Assembly (NCBI GenBank): GCA_964496505.1
Contig: CAZBZV010000003.1
Coordinates: forward strand, 36,688-100,687
DNA from: JAABVY01 sp964496505
GTDB taxonomy: Bacteria > Zixibacteria > MSB-5A5 > JAABVY01
DNA: 64,000 nt
Reading direction: 5' to 3'
Each line of letters opens with the position of its first letter. The stretch's first letter is position 1. Below, piece after piece: positions 42,396-51,423 of this stretch. The notes under the pieces are model-generated. The model searched no databases. It was not told the DNA's origin and worked only from the letters and a program-made list of their open reading frames with translations. A program made the translations under genes and the position numbers.

Positions 42396-44795
42396 CTAAA
42401 GTCTGTCCAAAATAAATATTGTTGTCGCGATACTTGATATAATCGAAACAGATGTCAGGATTGTCTGGCCCAGGCTCTTTTCCTTGATGATCTTCGATGG
42501 TACCAACACTACATCTCCTAAACCGAGCCTGTAGCCTCCGGCCTTGCCGTTGGGAACAACCTGGCCGTTGGCCCTGATCACCCGTACATTATTCTTATCG
42601 GCATGCGGCAGCAAACCTCCTGCCCGATCGATATAAAATCTGGCTTTCCTGTCTGGGGAAAATTGTATGGTTCCCGATGAGGCCACCGCACCTGTCACCT
42701 GTACCCCCGAGGGCAAAGGCGGTATGTATATCTCATCTCCTCTTTGCAGGACAACATCCCCCTGTCGGCCCTTGCTCGAAAGAACCAGATCAAGATCGAT
42801 CACCATGCGGGAAAGCTCGCCGGCATTGTACTTCAGGATCGAGGTATGATTGTAGTTGCCGGCGGAATCGAATCTGACCGGATTGGAGCGGTCTAATATT
42901 CCGGGGAGATTCATTCTTTCCAGCTTGTCCTCTATCTCCCCTCTTATGAAGACTGTCCCGAATGCAAACGCCTCCGGGGTAAGGCCCCCGGCTCGCTGGA
43001 TAAGTTCGTAAAGAGTCTCATCATTGCGGTAAAGAGCATACTTCCCCGGAAATTCCACCTCGCCGGCAATGGTTACGAAATTATCCAGTTCCCATGAGGG
43101 TACCTTGCGGATGAAAACATAATCATCTTCGGCCAGAATGATATCCGCATCCGGATCACCCTCTTTCATTTTGGCCAGATCGATATACAGCAATTCGATC
43201 TCCTCGCCGGGTGTGCGTCTTGCCACTTCCGCGGTCAGCGTATAGGCCCCGCGTTTCAGGTCCCCGGCCATGAATATCAAGTCGGAGATGCGCATGTTTT
43301 TGAAAAGCTGGTATTCACCCGGGTTGCGAATTTCGCCGTCAATGCTTACATATTTCTTTCTGGCGATCTCATTGCTCCCGTACACCCGCAGGCTGTCATT
43401 GACCTGCAATTTCAGGTCATGATCGGGATTTTTTCTTAAAGCCTCGGCCAGATTTAAGGGGATCAATTCCTGCTGGCTGTCGGAATTAGTGCGGATAAGA
43501 TCGGCACGCTCGAGATACGGATTTTCCTTGAGCTGTTTTCCATTGCCAAGAAGTTCGGAGACAGTCAGGCCGTTGTCCATCTGATAGGCTCCGGGATGTT
43601 TTACATGCCCATCGAGCCAGACAACATTTTCGCGTCTCTCATATATGCTGAAAACCGAGATATCATCCCCGGCCTTGATTTCGATATTGTTTTTTTCACG
43701 ATCCTCTTCATTCGCCAGAGAAAGATCAATCAATTTTCGCCCCTGACCGTTATTGATTCGGTCGATCATCACCCGTCCCAGATAGGCCTCGTCGCCCGCA
43801 CCCCCGGCCAGTTCGATAACGTCCAGAAGTTTTTCCTGATTCTTGAGCTCGTAGACGGCGGGACGTTTAACCTCCCCCCTGACCGAAACTTTGGGCCCGA
43901 CAACCGGCACGAAGATAACATCCTCGGACTGAAGCTTTATTCCGGCGCCGTTTTTACCGTGAAGCAGGAAATCGTAAAGATCAACTGTCGCAATTGTCTC
44001 TTTTCCGCGGCTCAGGCGGATTTTCCGCAGAGAACCATTTTCATTGGGGCCGCCCGAATAATGCAGGGCGTTGAAAAGAGTGGATAACGAGCTTATCGTA
44101 TATGCCCCGGGTTTCTTGACCTCGCCGTAGACATAAACACGAATAGTCCGAATCCGTCCCAGCATCACACCCAGCTCGAAATCGGAATAGATGTTGGACA
44201 GTTTTTTGTGCAGACGCTCTCTGAACTGATCCAGAGTGAGGTTAAAAGCGGTTATCTCGCCCGCCTTGGGCACGAATACCTTGCCCTCACGGTCAACCGT
44301 CAAGTCCATTTCAAGGTCGATTCGCCCCCATAAATAAACAATGACATTATCTCCCGGCCCCAGCTTGTAATCGGGCGGAACCGAGGCAATCGGCGCCGGG
44401 GAGAAATCTGCCGAGGATGAGCTGAAAAGATTCTCTCCAAAAAGCTCCAGACTATCCGGCCCGGGCTTTGGAATCTGCTGTTCCAAAGAATCGGGTTCGG
44501 GTTTTTCTTCCCTCATTTCCCTCTTCCGCAGCTTATCATCTTTCTGCCTTTCCTCCCCCGGCGTATCGAGAGTTTTCTGGGACTTCTCAAGCTGCATCGA
44601 GCCTTTATGAGCGCTGTCCTCATAAATCGGAGGCGTGGAATAGCTTTCCGATTTATCCCGGGATTCTAACTTTTTCATCTCCTTAAGCTTATCGAGAAGC
44701 TCCTCATCATCCGAAGAGCTTTGCGCAGAAAGGGATACGGTGGCGGCGAAATTTAATAACAAAAAGGAGAAAATTAAAGTCGCTAATCTAAGCAT
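42396..44795 (-). CDS. Wza-like polysaccharide export protein with multiple SLBB domains
   Basis: Predicted outer-membrane export channel component. The 799-residue protein has a signal peptide (about 1-24), a charged low-complexity stretch (about 25-120), the polysaccharide export domain beginning YKLGPGDNVIVYLWGR, and about six SLBB repeats, recognisable by phrases such as VYGEVKKPGAY, VRGEVKRPAVYELKN, LDGHVKHPGAY, IDGEIRNPGEYQLF and IAGEVEFPGKYALY. A C-terminal hydrophobic segment ends the protein. It is about twice the length of E. coli Wza. GAGAGG lies before the ATG on the minus strand. It is the first gene of the overlapping run SLBB-wzz-wecB. Confidence 0.9.
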   Translation of the reverse strand: MLRLATLIFSFLLLNFAATVSLSAQSSSDDEELLDKLKEMKKLESRDKSESYSTPPIYEDSAHKGSMQLEKSQKTLDTPGEERQKDDKLRKREMREEKPEPDSLEQQIPKPGPDSLELFGENLFSSSSADFSPAPIASVPPDYKLGPGDNVIVYLWGRIDLEMDLTVDREGKVFVPKAGEITAFNLTLDQFRERLHKKLSNIYSDFELGVMLGRIRTIRVYVYGEVKKPGAYTISSLSTLFNALHYSGGPNENGSLRKIRLSRGKETIATVDLYDFLLHGKNGAGIKLQSEDVIFVPVVGPKVSVRGEVKRPAVYELKNQEKLLDVIELAGGAGDEAYLGRVMIDRINNGQGRKLIDLSLANEEDREKNNIEIKAGDDISVFSIYERRENVVWLDGHVKHPGAYQMDNGLTVSELLGNGKQLKENPYLERADLIRTNSDSQQELIPLNLAEALRKNPDHDLKLQVNDSLRVYGSNEIARKKYVSIDGEIRNPGEYQLFKNMRISDLIFMAGDLKRGAYTLTAEVARRTPGEEIELLYIDLAKMKEGDPDADIILAEDDYVFIRKVPSWELDNFVTIAGEVEFPGKYALYRNDETLYELIQRAGGLTPEAFAFGTVFIRGEIEDKLERMNLPGILDRSNPVRFDSAGNYNHTSILKYNAGELSRMVIDLDLVLSSKGRQGDVVLQRGDEIYIPPLPSGVQVTGAVASSGTIQFSPDRKARFYIDRAGGLLPHADKNNVRVIRANGQVVPNGKAGGYRLGLGDVVLVPSKIIKEKSLGQTILTSVSIISSIATTIFILDRL

Positions 44796-44981
44796 TTATG
44801 CCTCTCTCAAATCCTATTTTCAGGCACTTCTTCTGAGAATCAGATATGCAAGCTTAATGCCGAACTTGAAGGCAACAGCTATTGCCATGCTCTATAATGG
44901 ATTAGAGAGAATCAAAAACTAATAAAAGTGGGCCGGACAGAATTTGAGAGAAAAATTTGACGATTTGCGGGGAAATTTTTT

Positions 44982-45884
44982 CTACTCGATCTTCTTCCGG
45001 ATTTCCATTAAGGCTTCACGGGCGGTTAGAAGCGGAGTTTCGAATTTATCCTGGGTCTGATCGACATTTAAACCGGCATACTGAGGCCTTTTTGCAGACC
45101 GCCTTTGATGGATGGCTGCGACCGGTTTAACCAGGCTGTCATCAAATTCGAAAACATCTGCAAAAATCCGGGCAAACTCATAGCGCGAGAGATAGTCCTT
45201 TCCTCCCAGATGCAGCATGCCCTTATAGCCCTTTCGGATAGCCTCCAGAAGAAGTTCGGCTAGATTTTCCACCCAAATCGGATTGGCGTAAATGTCTTCA
45301 GGCGCCTGCACCTCTTTGCCTTCCTTCAAGCTGTTGTAGAAATAGTTAATCAGATTGGTCTGACCCCGGTTAGGCGATCCGAGAAGAGCGCAGGTTCGGG
45401 TGATCAAATAACGGGCATAATTGTCGACAATACATTCCTCGGCCATCAGCTTTGTCCTGCCGTAATAATTCAAGGGAGCCGGGCTGTCATCAACATTGGC
45501 GGCATGATCGACGCCATTGAAAATATAATCTGTAGAGATCTGGACCAGATATATCCTTTTATCTTTGATAGCATTGACGATATTCTCGACCACTGAAAAA
45601 TTTGATTTCAACGCACGCTTGCGGTCGGATTCACACCCATCCACATCAACCCAGGCGGCGGCATTGAGAATAATATCCGGCTTGTGCTTGTCGGTCAACT
45701 CCAGGACAGCCTTTTTATCCGAGAGGTCAGCCTGTACGATTTCGATATCTTCAGGCGGATTATCTATCTCGGTTTTGTTTATCACAGCAACCAGATCATA
45801 ATGGGCACGGAATTTATCCAGAACTGCCTGCCCTAGAAGACCGGCCGCTCCGGTAAGAATTAATTTTTCAGATGAGTCGCTCAT
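44982..45884 (-). CDS. dTDP-4-dehydrorhamnose reductase-like sugar nucleotide reductase
   Basis: A 300-residue short-chain dehydrogenase of the RmlD type, which makes dTDP-L-rhamnose from the 4-keto precursor. It has TGAAGLLGQA for NAD(P) binding at the N-terminus, QISTDYIFNG, and the catalytic YYGRTK (YxxxK). The C-terminal part follows RmlD. No rmlA, rmlB or rmlC lies in the window, so the substrate is not certain. It stands 186 bases upstream of the SLBB gene on the same strand and may belong to the polysaccharide cluster. Confidence 0.85.
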   Translation of the reverse strand: MSDSSEKLILTGAAGLLGQAVLDKFRAHYDLVAVINKTEIDNPPEDIEIVQADLSDKKAVLELTDKHKPDIILNAAAWVDVDGCESDRKRALKSNFSVVENIVNAIKDKRIYLVQISTDYIFNGVDHAANVDDSPAPLNYYGRTKLMAEECIVDNYARYLITRTCALLGSPNRGQTNLINYFYNSLKEGKEVQAPEDIYANPIWVENLAELLLEAIRKGYKGMLHLGGKDYLSRYEFARIFADVFEFDDSLVKPVAAIHQRRSAKRPQYAGLNVDQTQDKFETPLLTAREALMEIRKKIE

Positions 45885-46012
45885 ATTAATATTCTCAATT
45901 TACTGCCAAAAAGATTTTATAATCTACATATTATCAGATTTCGGTCAAGTAATCTTTAAGCTTAATCAAGAATAAGCTTGCCAAATCGGATTATTTTGCC
46001 AAACTTTTCGAG

Positions 46013-46735
46013 ATGAATCCCTTGATCTGCGCACACAGAGGCGCCTCGCACAGGTACCCCGAAAACAGCCTCAAGGCTTTCAGGAAGGCTGTCGAGCAGG
46101 AGGCGGATTCGATTGAGATCGACATCCGTCAAACTCGCGATGGACATTTGGTGGCCTGCCACGATTTCAACCTCTCGCGTCTGACCGGAGCGGCTGTCGA
46201 CCTTCCCGAAGTAGACCTGGCCGATTTCAAAAAAATGCGGATTCACAATCAGGAGCCGCCAGCAACTATTGAGGAAATTGTATCGGAAGTCGGCAGCCCG
46301 ACTTCTTTCGTATTCGATATCAAGGAAAATAATCTTGAAAAGAAAATATTGAAGCTGGTATCCGAAAAGAAACTTCAGGAGCGCATAATTCTTTCCAGCT
46401 TCGATCCCCGTATCCTGGCGAATTTGAAGCGATTGAATCCAGAGATTAAGACAGCCCTGATTGCCGGGCCCTTTTCGATCCTGCCGCTTGCTGTTAACAT
46501 CTGCTTTTATATGCGAAGAGTGTCGGAATATGTTAAATCGGACTTCATGCACTTGAATTACATGAATACTCTTTACCGCGGCTATCGCACTCTCTCCGAC
46601 TGGGGCTATAAGATATCTTACTGGACCATCGACCATCCCGGCGACCTCCGAAATGCGATGAGCCTCAGGCCCGAGATGATTATCACCAACCGTCCCGGAC
46701 TTGCCAGAGCTGTCATAAAGCCCGTAGCTGAATAA
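46013..46735 (+). CDS. Glycerophosphodiester phosphodiesterase
   Basis: Hydrolyses glycerophosphodiesters to glycerol 3-phosphate and an alcohol. The 240-residue TIM-barrel protein has the signature CAHRGASHRYPENSLKAF at residues 6-23 and SIEIDIRQTRDGHLVACHDF, with catalytic histidines and calcium-binding acids. No signal peptide is present, so a cytoplasmic enzyme (UgpQ-like) is expected. It is divergent from the rmlD-like gene, with a 128-base gap. The orphan MalK/UgpC-type ATPase at 3.8 kb is a possible but distant functional link. Confidence 0.92.
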   Translation: MNPLICAHRGASHRYPENSLKAFRKAVEQEADSIEIDIRQTRDGHLVACHDFNLSRLTGAAVDLPEVDLADFKKMRIHNQEPPATIEEIVSEVGSPTSFVFDIKENNLEKKILKLVSEKKLQERIILSSFDPRILANLKRLNPEIKTALIAGPFSILPLAVNICFYMRRVSEYVKSDFMHLNYMNTLYRGYRTLSDWGYKISYWTIDHPGDLRNAMSLRPEMIITNRPGLARAVIKPVAE

Positions 46736-46869
46736 AATCGATCTATTCATTCTAAGCTTTCTATCTCGCAGGACGATAAGTAAATAAAGGGTGGCTTCGG
46801 GCATAAGCGCCCCTGATTCATACTGGTAAAAACGATTTATAAAATTAGAGCGGGCTAAAAATACGAGAC

Positions 46870-48111
46870 ATGAAAATTGCCAATCCAAACAGGATAAATC
46901 CGAATCATAAGGCTCGTGCAGGCAGGTTTTCGTCTGATGGGCTTGAATATCTCGACAACGGCTTCAAAAAGGACATCTACAAGCTTTTGATTCAGGCCTG
47001 TGTTGATGCAATCTTTCTTACTGACCTTGACGGCACAATCAGGTTCATCGGAACAAATCATCATAATGTGTTCGGTTTTACATTCAAACAGATATTTGCC
47101 CGCAAAAACCTGTTCCGATTCCTTGATATCGATTCTTCCCGAATTGAGAAGATTCGTTCCGGAAATATAATCAGAAATCTCAAAAGTGAAATATTGGACG
47201 CAGACAGTCAGCATAGATATCTTCTTGTCGACAGCCTTAAAACCGACGCAGAAGAGGAAAAGCTTCTTTTCTCATGTAAGGACATTACCGATCTGGAGAT
47301 CAATGAGGAGGCGCATTCGCGTCTGGCCTCGATTGTAGAATCGTCCTATGATGCAATAATCGGCATGGAAACTGACGGCACTATCGTGAGCTGGAACTCA
47401 GGCGCAAAAGATATCTACGGATATGACGAATCCGAGGTTTTGGGTCAGCCGATTCAGATGCTTATTCCGCCCGAGAAGTCGGACGAAGTACCCGATATTC
47501 TTGACAATATCAGAAATTGCCAGAGGCTGGAGCAGTATACCACCATACGGATGCGCAAAGACGGTTCGCGCTTCGACGCTTCCGTGACCCTTTCCCCCAT
47601 TAAAGGTAAAAAGGGAGAGGTTACCGGAGTCTCAGCCATCATCAGGGATATCAGCCCGCAGAAACAGGCCGAAAGAAAGCTGCGCGATGCATATGACAAG
47701 CTGGATACCGAGCGGACTGTCCTGAAGGAGATAATGAGCCATATCGAGGAAGACAAGAGGCAGATCGAGAAGCAGATTCAGGAAAACTATAATAAGATTA
47801 TAGTGCCGCTAATTCAATCAATAAAGGAAAAGAGCGGCCAGGAGAACATGCCCCTAATCGGTCTTCTGGAAAAAGGCCTCGAAAATATAACCTCGCCCTT
47901 CATAAACAAGCTGGATTCGAATTTTGCGAAGCTTTCTCCTCGTGAATTGAATATCTGTAATATGATTAAAAACGGCATGTCGTCAAAAGAGATAGCGGAG
48001 ATACTTCATATATCCATAATGACAGTACATAAATTCCGTCAACAGATAAGGAAAAAACTGGGGCTTAACAAAAAGAGCATAAACCTGTGTTCATTTCTCA
48101 ATACTGTTTAA
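46870..48111 (+). CDS. PAS-PAS-coiled-coil-LuxR transcriptional regulator
   Basis: A cytoplasmic sensor-regulator of 413 residues. PAS domain 1 spans about 38-130 (ACVDAIFLTDLDGTIRFIG), PAS domain 2 about 148-265 (SSYDAIIGMETDGTIVSWNS, then GYDESEVLGQP), a coiled coil about 265-320, and a LuxR-type helix-turn-helix about 345-405 (LSPRELNICNMIKNGMSSKE). It combines signal sensing and DNA binding in one chain without a kinase or receiver. The PAS ligand is not predictable. It is 243 bases upstream of the chemotaxis receptor gene on the same strand and might regulate it. Confidence 0.88.
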   Translation: MKIANPNRINPNHKARAGRFSSDGLEYLDNGFKKDIYKLLIQACVDAIFLTDLDGTIRFIGTNHHNVFGFTFKQIFARKNLFRFLDIDSSRIEKIRSGNIIRNLKSEILDADSQHRYLLVDSLKTDAEEEKLLFSCKDITDLEINEEAHSRLASIVESSYDAIIGMETDGTIVSWNSGAKDIYGYDESEVLGQPIQMLIPPEKSDEVPDILDNIRNCQRLEQYTTIRMRKDGSRFDASVTLSPIKGKKGEVTGVSAIIRDISPQKQAERKLRDAYDKLDTERTVLKEIMSHIEEDKRQIEKQIQENYNKIIVPLIQSIKEKSGQENMPLIGLLEKGLENITSPFINKLDSNFAKLSPRELNICNMIKNGMSSKEIAEILHISIMTVHKFRQQIRKKLGLNKKSINLCSFLNTV

Positions 48112-48285
48112 TCATAATCGGGGCGATTTTCGACTGAGTATCTGATATACTCATTTTCTTACTAAAATAAGCTCATCTATTTTGTCGGAAAAGCTACGAT
48201 AAATAATCATAGATTCCATAGAAAATGCAGCCGGCAAAAGGGGAAATACATTATCCGGCTGTAAAAGGAGGCCATAAATAAAGCA

Positions 48286-48314
48286 TTGATCACATAATGA
48301 AATTAATTTATTAA
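48286..48314 (+). promoter_or_regulatory. Predicted promoter of the chemotaxis receptor gene
   Basis: TTGATC (48286-48291), 17-base spacer, TATTAA (48309-48314), then AAGGAGG at 48339-48345 ten bases before the ATG. A sigma-70-type match; no sigma-28 motif was noticed. Confidence 0.4.
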
Positions 48315-48354
48315 ACCAAACAATACATCCAAACCAACAAGGAGGCTTTTAAAA

Positions 48355-50445
48355 ATGGGGTGGAAAGACATTAAAATCGCCAAAAAGCTATACATCGGCT
48401 TTGGCGCTGTGTTGATCCTGGCTGTTTTAATCGGCTATGTCGGTTTCAACGGGTTGAACACAGTCTCTGAAAAATCGGCAAATACAGACGATGCATACCA
48501 GCTTTATCTGGCGATAAAGGACATGGGTGCGGCCCGCCTGAATTTCCTGCACACCAAAGATGTTAAACATTATCAGACGGTGCAGGATCTTGCCCAGCAG
48601 ACATATTCTCGGCTGGATGAAATGAAAACCAGATTCGACCATGATGAAGACAGAGAAATGGCTGATAATGCCCGAAATACGGTTGAAGAGTATGTTGGTA
48701 TCTGGGGCAGACTCGTTAAGGTCTCTGAGGATGCCGCCAAGGCGAGGGAGGATATTACCGCCGATGCAAATATTGCCCAGCCGCAGTTTTTTGCCTTAAA
48801 GGAAGCGGTAGAAGAGGATCTTAACAGAATCGCCAGATCCAGTTCCGGCAGTTCGGCATTGATGAACGCCGTTGAGCTTAATGAGACTGTGGCCCGGATG
48901 CTTGCGGATTATCTCGAGCTGAGAGTAGTATACCGCAATTATCTGCTGCAGGATGACAACAGCTATGCGGAACAGCTTTACGAACTGGTGGATAATATCG
49001 AAGCCGCAGGCCTGAAAGCAAAAGGTCTGACCGATGATCGTGACAATCTTAATCGCCTGGATGATATTATAAATGCAACCAATGGTATTGGCGCTTCAAT
49101 GAAAACGGTAGTGGCTGACAATGATGAGTCTGATAACGTATACGGTGATTTGTATGAGTCGGCGGTCAAGGTTATTTCCATAATCGAGGGAATTCAGGAA
49201 ACACAGACAGAGCAGATGCATGCCGCTCAGAGCGCCGCGGTCAGCCTGGCGGTTGCCTTTATAGTAGGCGCCATAATTCTCGGCGCAGGTATCGCCTTCG
49301 TAATTGCCCGCGGTATCTCCAAGCCTGTTTCGAATATGGCCACCATTGCAGAGCAGATCTCCGAGGGCGATGTTGACCATAATATCGAATTCAGGTCCAA
49401 AGATGAGGTCGGCACGCTGGCATCCGCATTCAGAAAACTGGTCGATTATATCGGCGAGATAGCTGATGCGTCAGAACGAATTGCTGAGAACGACCTTACA
49501 GTTCGAGTCGAGCCGAAATCCGAGAAGGATGTGCTCGGCAACTCATTCAAGACTATGGTCACGAATCTCTCCAATATGGTTAACGAGCTGACCCAGAATG
49601 CCGAACAGCTTGTTTCGGCGGCCAATGAGGTAGCCTCGTCATCCGAGGAAATGTCCCGCGGCTCGCAGGAGCAGGCTAATCAGGTAACCCAGGTTTCAAC
49701 CGCTGTGGAAGAGATGACAGCCACAATTCTGCAGTCATCCAAGAATGCCGGCGAGGCCACCGACGCCTCCAACAAGGCATCCGATACCGCCACAAGCGGC
49801 GGCAAGATTGTTTCCGAGACAATTCAGGGAATGCAGAAGATTGCCGAGGTCGTGCGTGAATCGGCCGATTCAATCGGCAAACTGGCCAAATCTGCAGACC
49901 AGATCGGCGAGATTATCGGCGTTATCGATGATATAGCGGATCAGACCAATCTGCTGGCGTTGAATGCGGCAATCGAGGCCGCCAGGGCAGGTGAACAGGG
50001 ACGCGGCTTTGCAGTTGTTGCCGACGAGGTCAGGAAACTGGCTGAAAGAACCGGCAAGGCAACAGGTGAAATCACCGAGATGATTAAGGGTATCCAGAAG
50101 GAGACCTCTGATGCAGTCGAGTCGATGGAATCGGGTATTACCGAGGTCGACAGCGGACGCGATCTGGCCGATAAGGCCGGCACCAGCCTGACCGAGATCG
50201 TCAACATGTCTCAGCAGGTTATGGACATGATCCAGCAAATCGCCACGGCGTCAGAACAGCAGTCTGCCGCTGCCGAGCAGATCTCCAAGAGTATCGAATC
50301 GGTATCATCGATCACCAAGCAGACTGCAACCGGCGCGGAACAGTCCGCTTCTGCGGCAGAAGAGATGAACCGTCAGGCGGAGGGCCTTAAGCAGATGGTC
50401 AACCGTTTCAGAATCACGGCAGCAGAAGAGGCCGAAACCGAATAA
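48355..50445 (+). CDS. Methyl-accepting chemotaxis protein
   Basis: A membrane chemoreceptor of 696 residues. Membrane helix 1 is at about 15-37, a helical periplasmic sensor domain spans about 38-295 (four-helix-bundle type, by length and heptad pattern), helix 2 is at about 297-322, and HAMP follows with VSNMATIAEQISEGDVDHNI. The signalling domain contains the hairpin tip NLLALNAAIEAARAGEQGRG, followed by FAVVADEVRKLAERT. The C-terminus ends RITAAEEAETE with no pentapeptide tether for CheR/CheB. No che genes are adjacent. The ligand is unknown. Confidence 0.95.
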   Translation: MGWKDIKIAKKLYIGFGAVLILAVLIGYVGFNGLNTVSEKSANTDDAYQLYLAIKDMGAARLNFLHTKDVKHYQTVQDLAQQTYSRLDEMKTRFDHDEDREMADNARNTVEEYVGIWGRLVKVSEDAAKAREDITADANIAQPQFFALKEAVEEDLNRIARSSSGSSALMNAVELNETVARMLADYLELRVVYRNYLLQDDNSYAEQLYELVDNIEAAGLKAKGLTDDRDNLNRLDDIINATNGIGASMKTVVADNDESDNVYGDLYESAVKVISIIEGIQETQTEQMHAAQSAAVSLAVAFIVGAIILGAGIAFVIARGISKPVSNMATIAEQISEGDVDHNIEFRSKDEVGTLASAFRKLVDYIGEIADASERIAENDLTVRVEPKSEKDVLGNSFKTMVTNLSNMVNELTQNAEQLVSAANEVASSSEEMSRGSQEQANQVTQVSTAVEEMTATILQSSKNAGEATDASNKASDTATSGGKIVSETIQGMQKIAEVVRESADSIGKLAKSADQIGEIIGVIDDIADQTNLLALNAAIEAARAGEQGRGFAVVADEVRKLAERTGKATGEITEMIKGIQKETSDAVESMESGITEVDSGRDLADKAGTSLTEIVNMSQQVMDMIQQIATASEQQSAAAEQISKSIESVSSITKQTATGAEQSASAAEEMNRQAEGLKQMVNRFRITAAEEAETE

Positions 50446-50477
50446 ACTACCTTTGAAGGGTTAATGACATACAGAAT

Positions 50478-50508
50478 GGGGATCGGGTTTAAAAGCCCGA
50501 TTCCCGTT
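50478..50508 (+). terminator. Possible terminator of the chemotaxis receptor gene
   Basis: GGGGATCGGG (50478-50487) pairs with CCCGATTCCC (50496-50505), with one G-T pair. Only a short GTTT follows, so termination strength is doubtful. Confidence 0.5.
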
Positions 50509-50613
50509 TGAAACCCATTTGCGGGGGCAAAACTACGAAAATCTAAAAAGCAAACCAATCAGGTGCCTTAAGTGTCCAACACTTAATCTCTTATTCAACC
50601 ACCATGCATAAAC

Positions 50614-50649
50614 GGGAGGCTGCCGTCGGGCCGCCTCCCCCTTCCTTTT
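50614..50649. terminator. Possible bidirectional terminator
   Basis: GGGAGGC (50614-50620) pairs with GCCTCCC (50633-50639), followed by a pyrimidine-rich CCTTCCTTTT. It is placed between convergent genes. Confidence 0.5.
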
Positions 50650-50686
50650 GATGGCTCAGTTCAATAGGGTTTGCTCACATTTATGC

Positions 50687-50769
50687 GGGTGCCCCACTGC
50701 GTGAGCGGTGGGGTCTTATAATAATCAGATATATTTCTTAAATAGACGAATATCCCACCCCTTACGAGG
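50687..50769. repeat. Dispersed palindromic repeat, two-part copy
   Basis: GGGTGCCCCACTGCGTGAGC, then GGTGGGGTC at 50687-50715; further on ATCCCACCCCTTACGAGG at 50752-50769, the inverse of the AAGGGGTGGGAT end seen in the units at 3035-3083 and 25834-25880. Confidence 0.6.
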
Positions 50770-50804
50770 TTTCTTGAAAGAGTCTGTGTCCACAAAATGT
50801 TATT

Positions 50805-51302
50805 CTACAAGGCGGCCTCGGAGGGCTTAACGAAGATCTTAAGCAGGCCGACTCCTGTCATAACCGCGATGCTCACAATAATCCCTGCGATCACGACTCC
50901 CAGGGCCAGAAACCAGAAAGCCTTCTTCATATCCAGCTTCAAAAGCCAGGCCGCAAGCGTACCGGTGTAGGCGCCGGTTACGGGCAGAGGAATGGCCACG
51001 AAAAGCATGACGCCCCAGTAACCGTATTTTTTCACTTTCTTCTCGGCCCTGTTGAAGGTCCTGTGAACATAGCGGTCGAAGACAAGCTGATAAATTCTGA
51101 CTTTATAAAAAAGATTGTGAAGGGTTTTAAGAAAGATATAAAAAAGCGGTATTACCAGCATATTGGCAAAGACACAGAGAAAATAGGCTGATACAAGCGA
51201 TATGCCGTGCGCCACAGCCAGCGGTATCCCGCCTCGGAGCTCTGACACCGGCAGGAGAGAGAGTATAAATGCCTGAATATACGGATTCATTATAAGCCAC
51301 AC
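50805..51302 (-). CDS. Small multidrug export-family membrane protein (COG2426)
   Basis: A 165-residue inner-membrane protein with four or five hydrophobic segments. It carries the two hallmark phrases of the PF06695 family: SELRGGIPLAVAHG near the N-terminus and AIPLPVTGAYTGTLAAWLL in the middle. The family is named for putative small-molecule export, but its transport function is poorly established. The start is a GTG at 51302 with AAAGG a few bases upstream; an ATG at 51290 is the alternative. It is convergent with the chemotaxis receptor and probably separate from the porin-like gene behind it, which has its own terminator. Confidence 0.85.
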   Translation of the reverse strand: MWLIMNPYIQAFILSLLPVSELRGGIPLAVAHGISLVSAYFLCVFANMLVIPLFYIFLKTLHNLFYKVRIYQLVFDRYVHRTFNRAEKKVKKYGYWGVMLFVAIPLPVTGAYTGTLAAWLLKLDMKKAFWFLALGVVIAGIIVSIAVMTGVGLLKIFVKPSEAAL

Positions 51303-51352
51303 TGCCTTTCAGCAGGTTATATACACTATTTTGATTCAGGATTATAATTCTA

Positions 51353-51402
51353 TTAAAAAAAAGATGCAAATCATATCTGGAAAATCAGATATGATTTGCA
51401 TC
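51353..51402 (-). terminator. Strong terminator of the porin-like gene (minus strand)
   Basis: A perfect 17-bp stem: GATGCAAATCATATCTG (51363-51379), loop GAAAAT, CAGATATGATTTGCATC (51386-51402). Read leftwards it is followed by about nine T (A-run at 51354-51362). It lies 21 bases past the 51424 stop. Confidence 0.9.
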
Positions 51403-51423
51403 AAAAATCGAGATGCTTGATAT

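Larger units (their letters stand above)
50446..50804. other. Gene-free convergent intergenic region
   Basis: 359 bases between convergent genes. It holds two terminator-like hairpins (50478 and 50614) and a repeat unit at 50687-50769. I see no gene or other structure. Confidence 0.6.

Noticed and set aside
45962..46888. 308-codon minus-strand frame opposite the phosphodiesterase gene
   Set aside because: The plus strand has full glycerophosphodiesterase motifs; the minus frame shows none.
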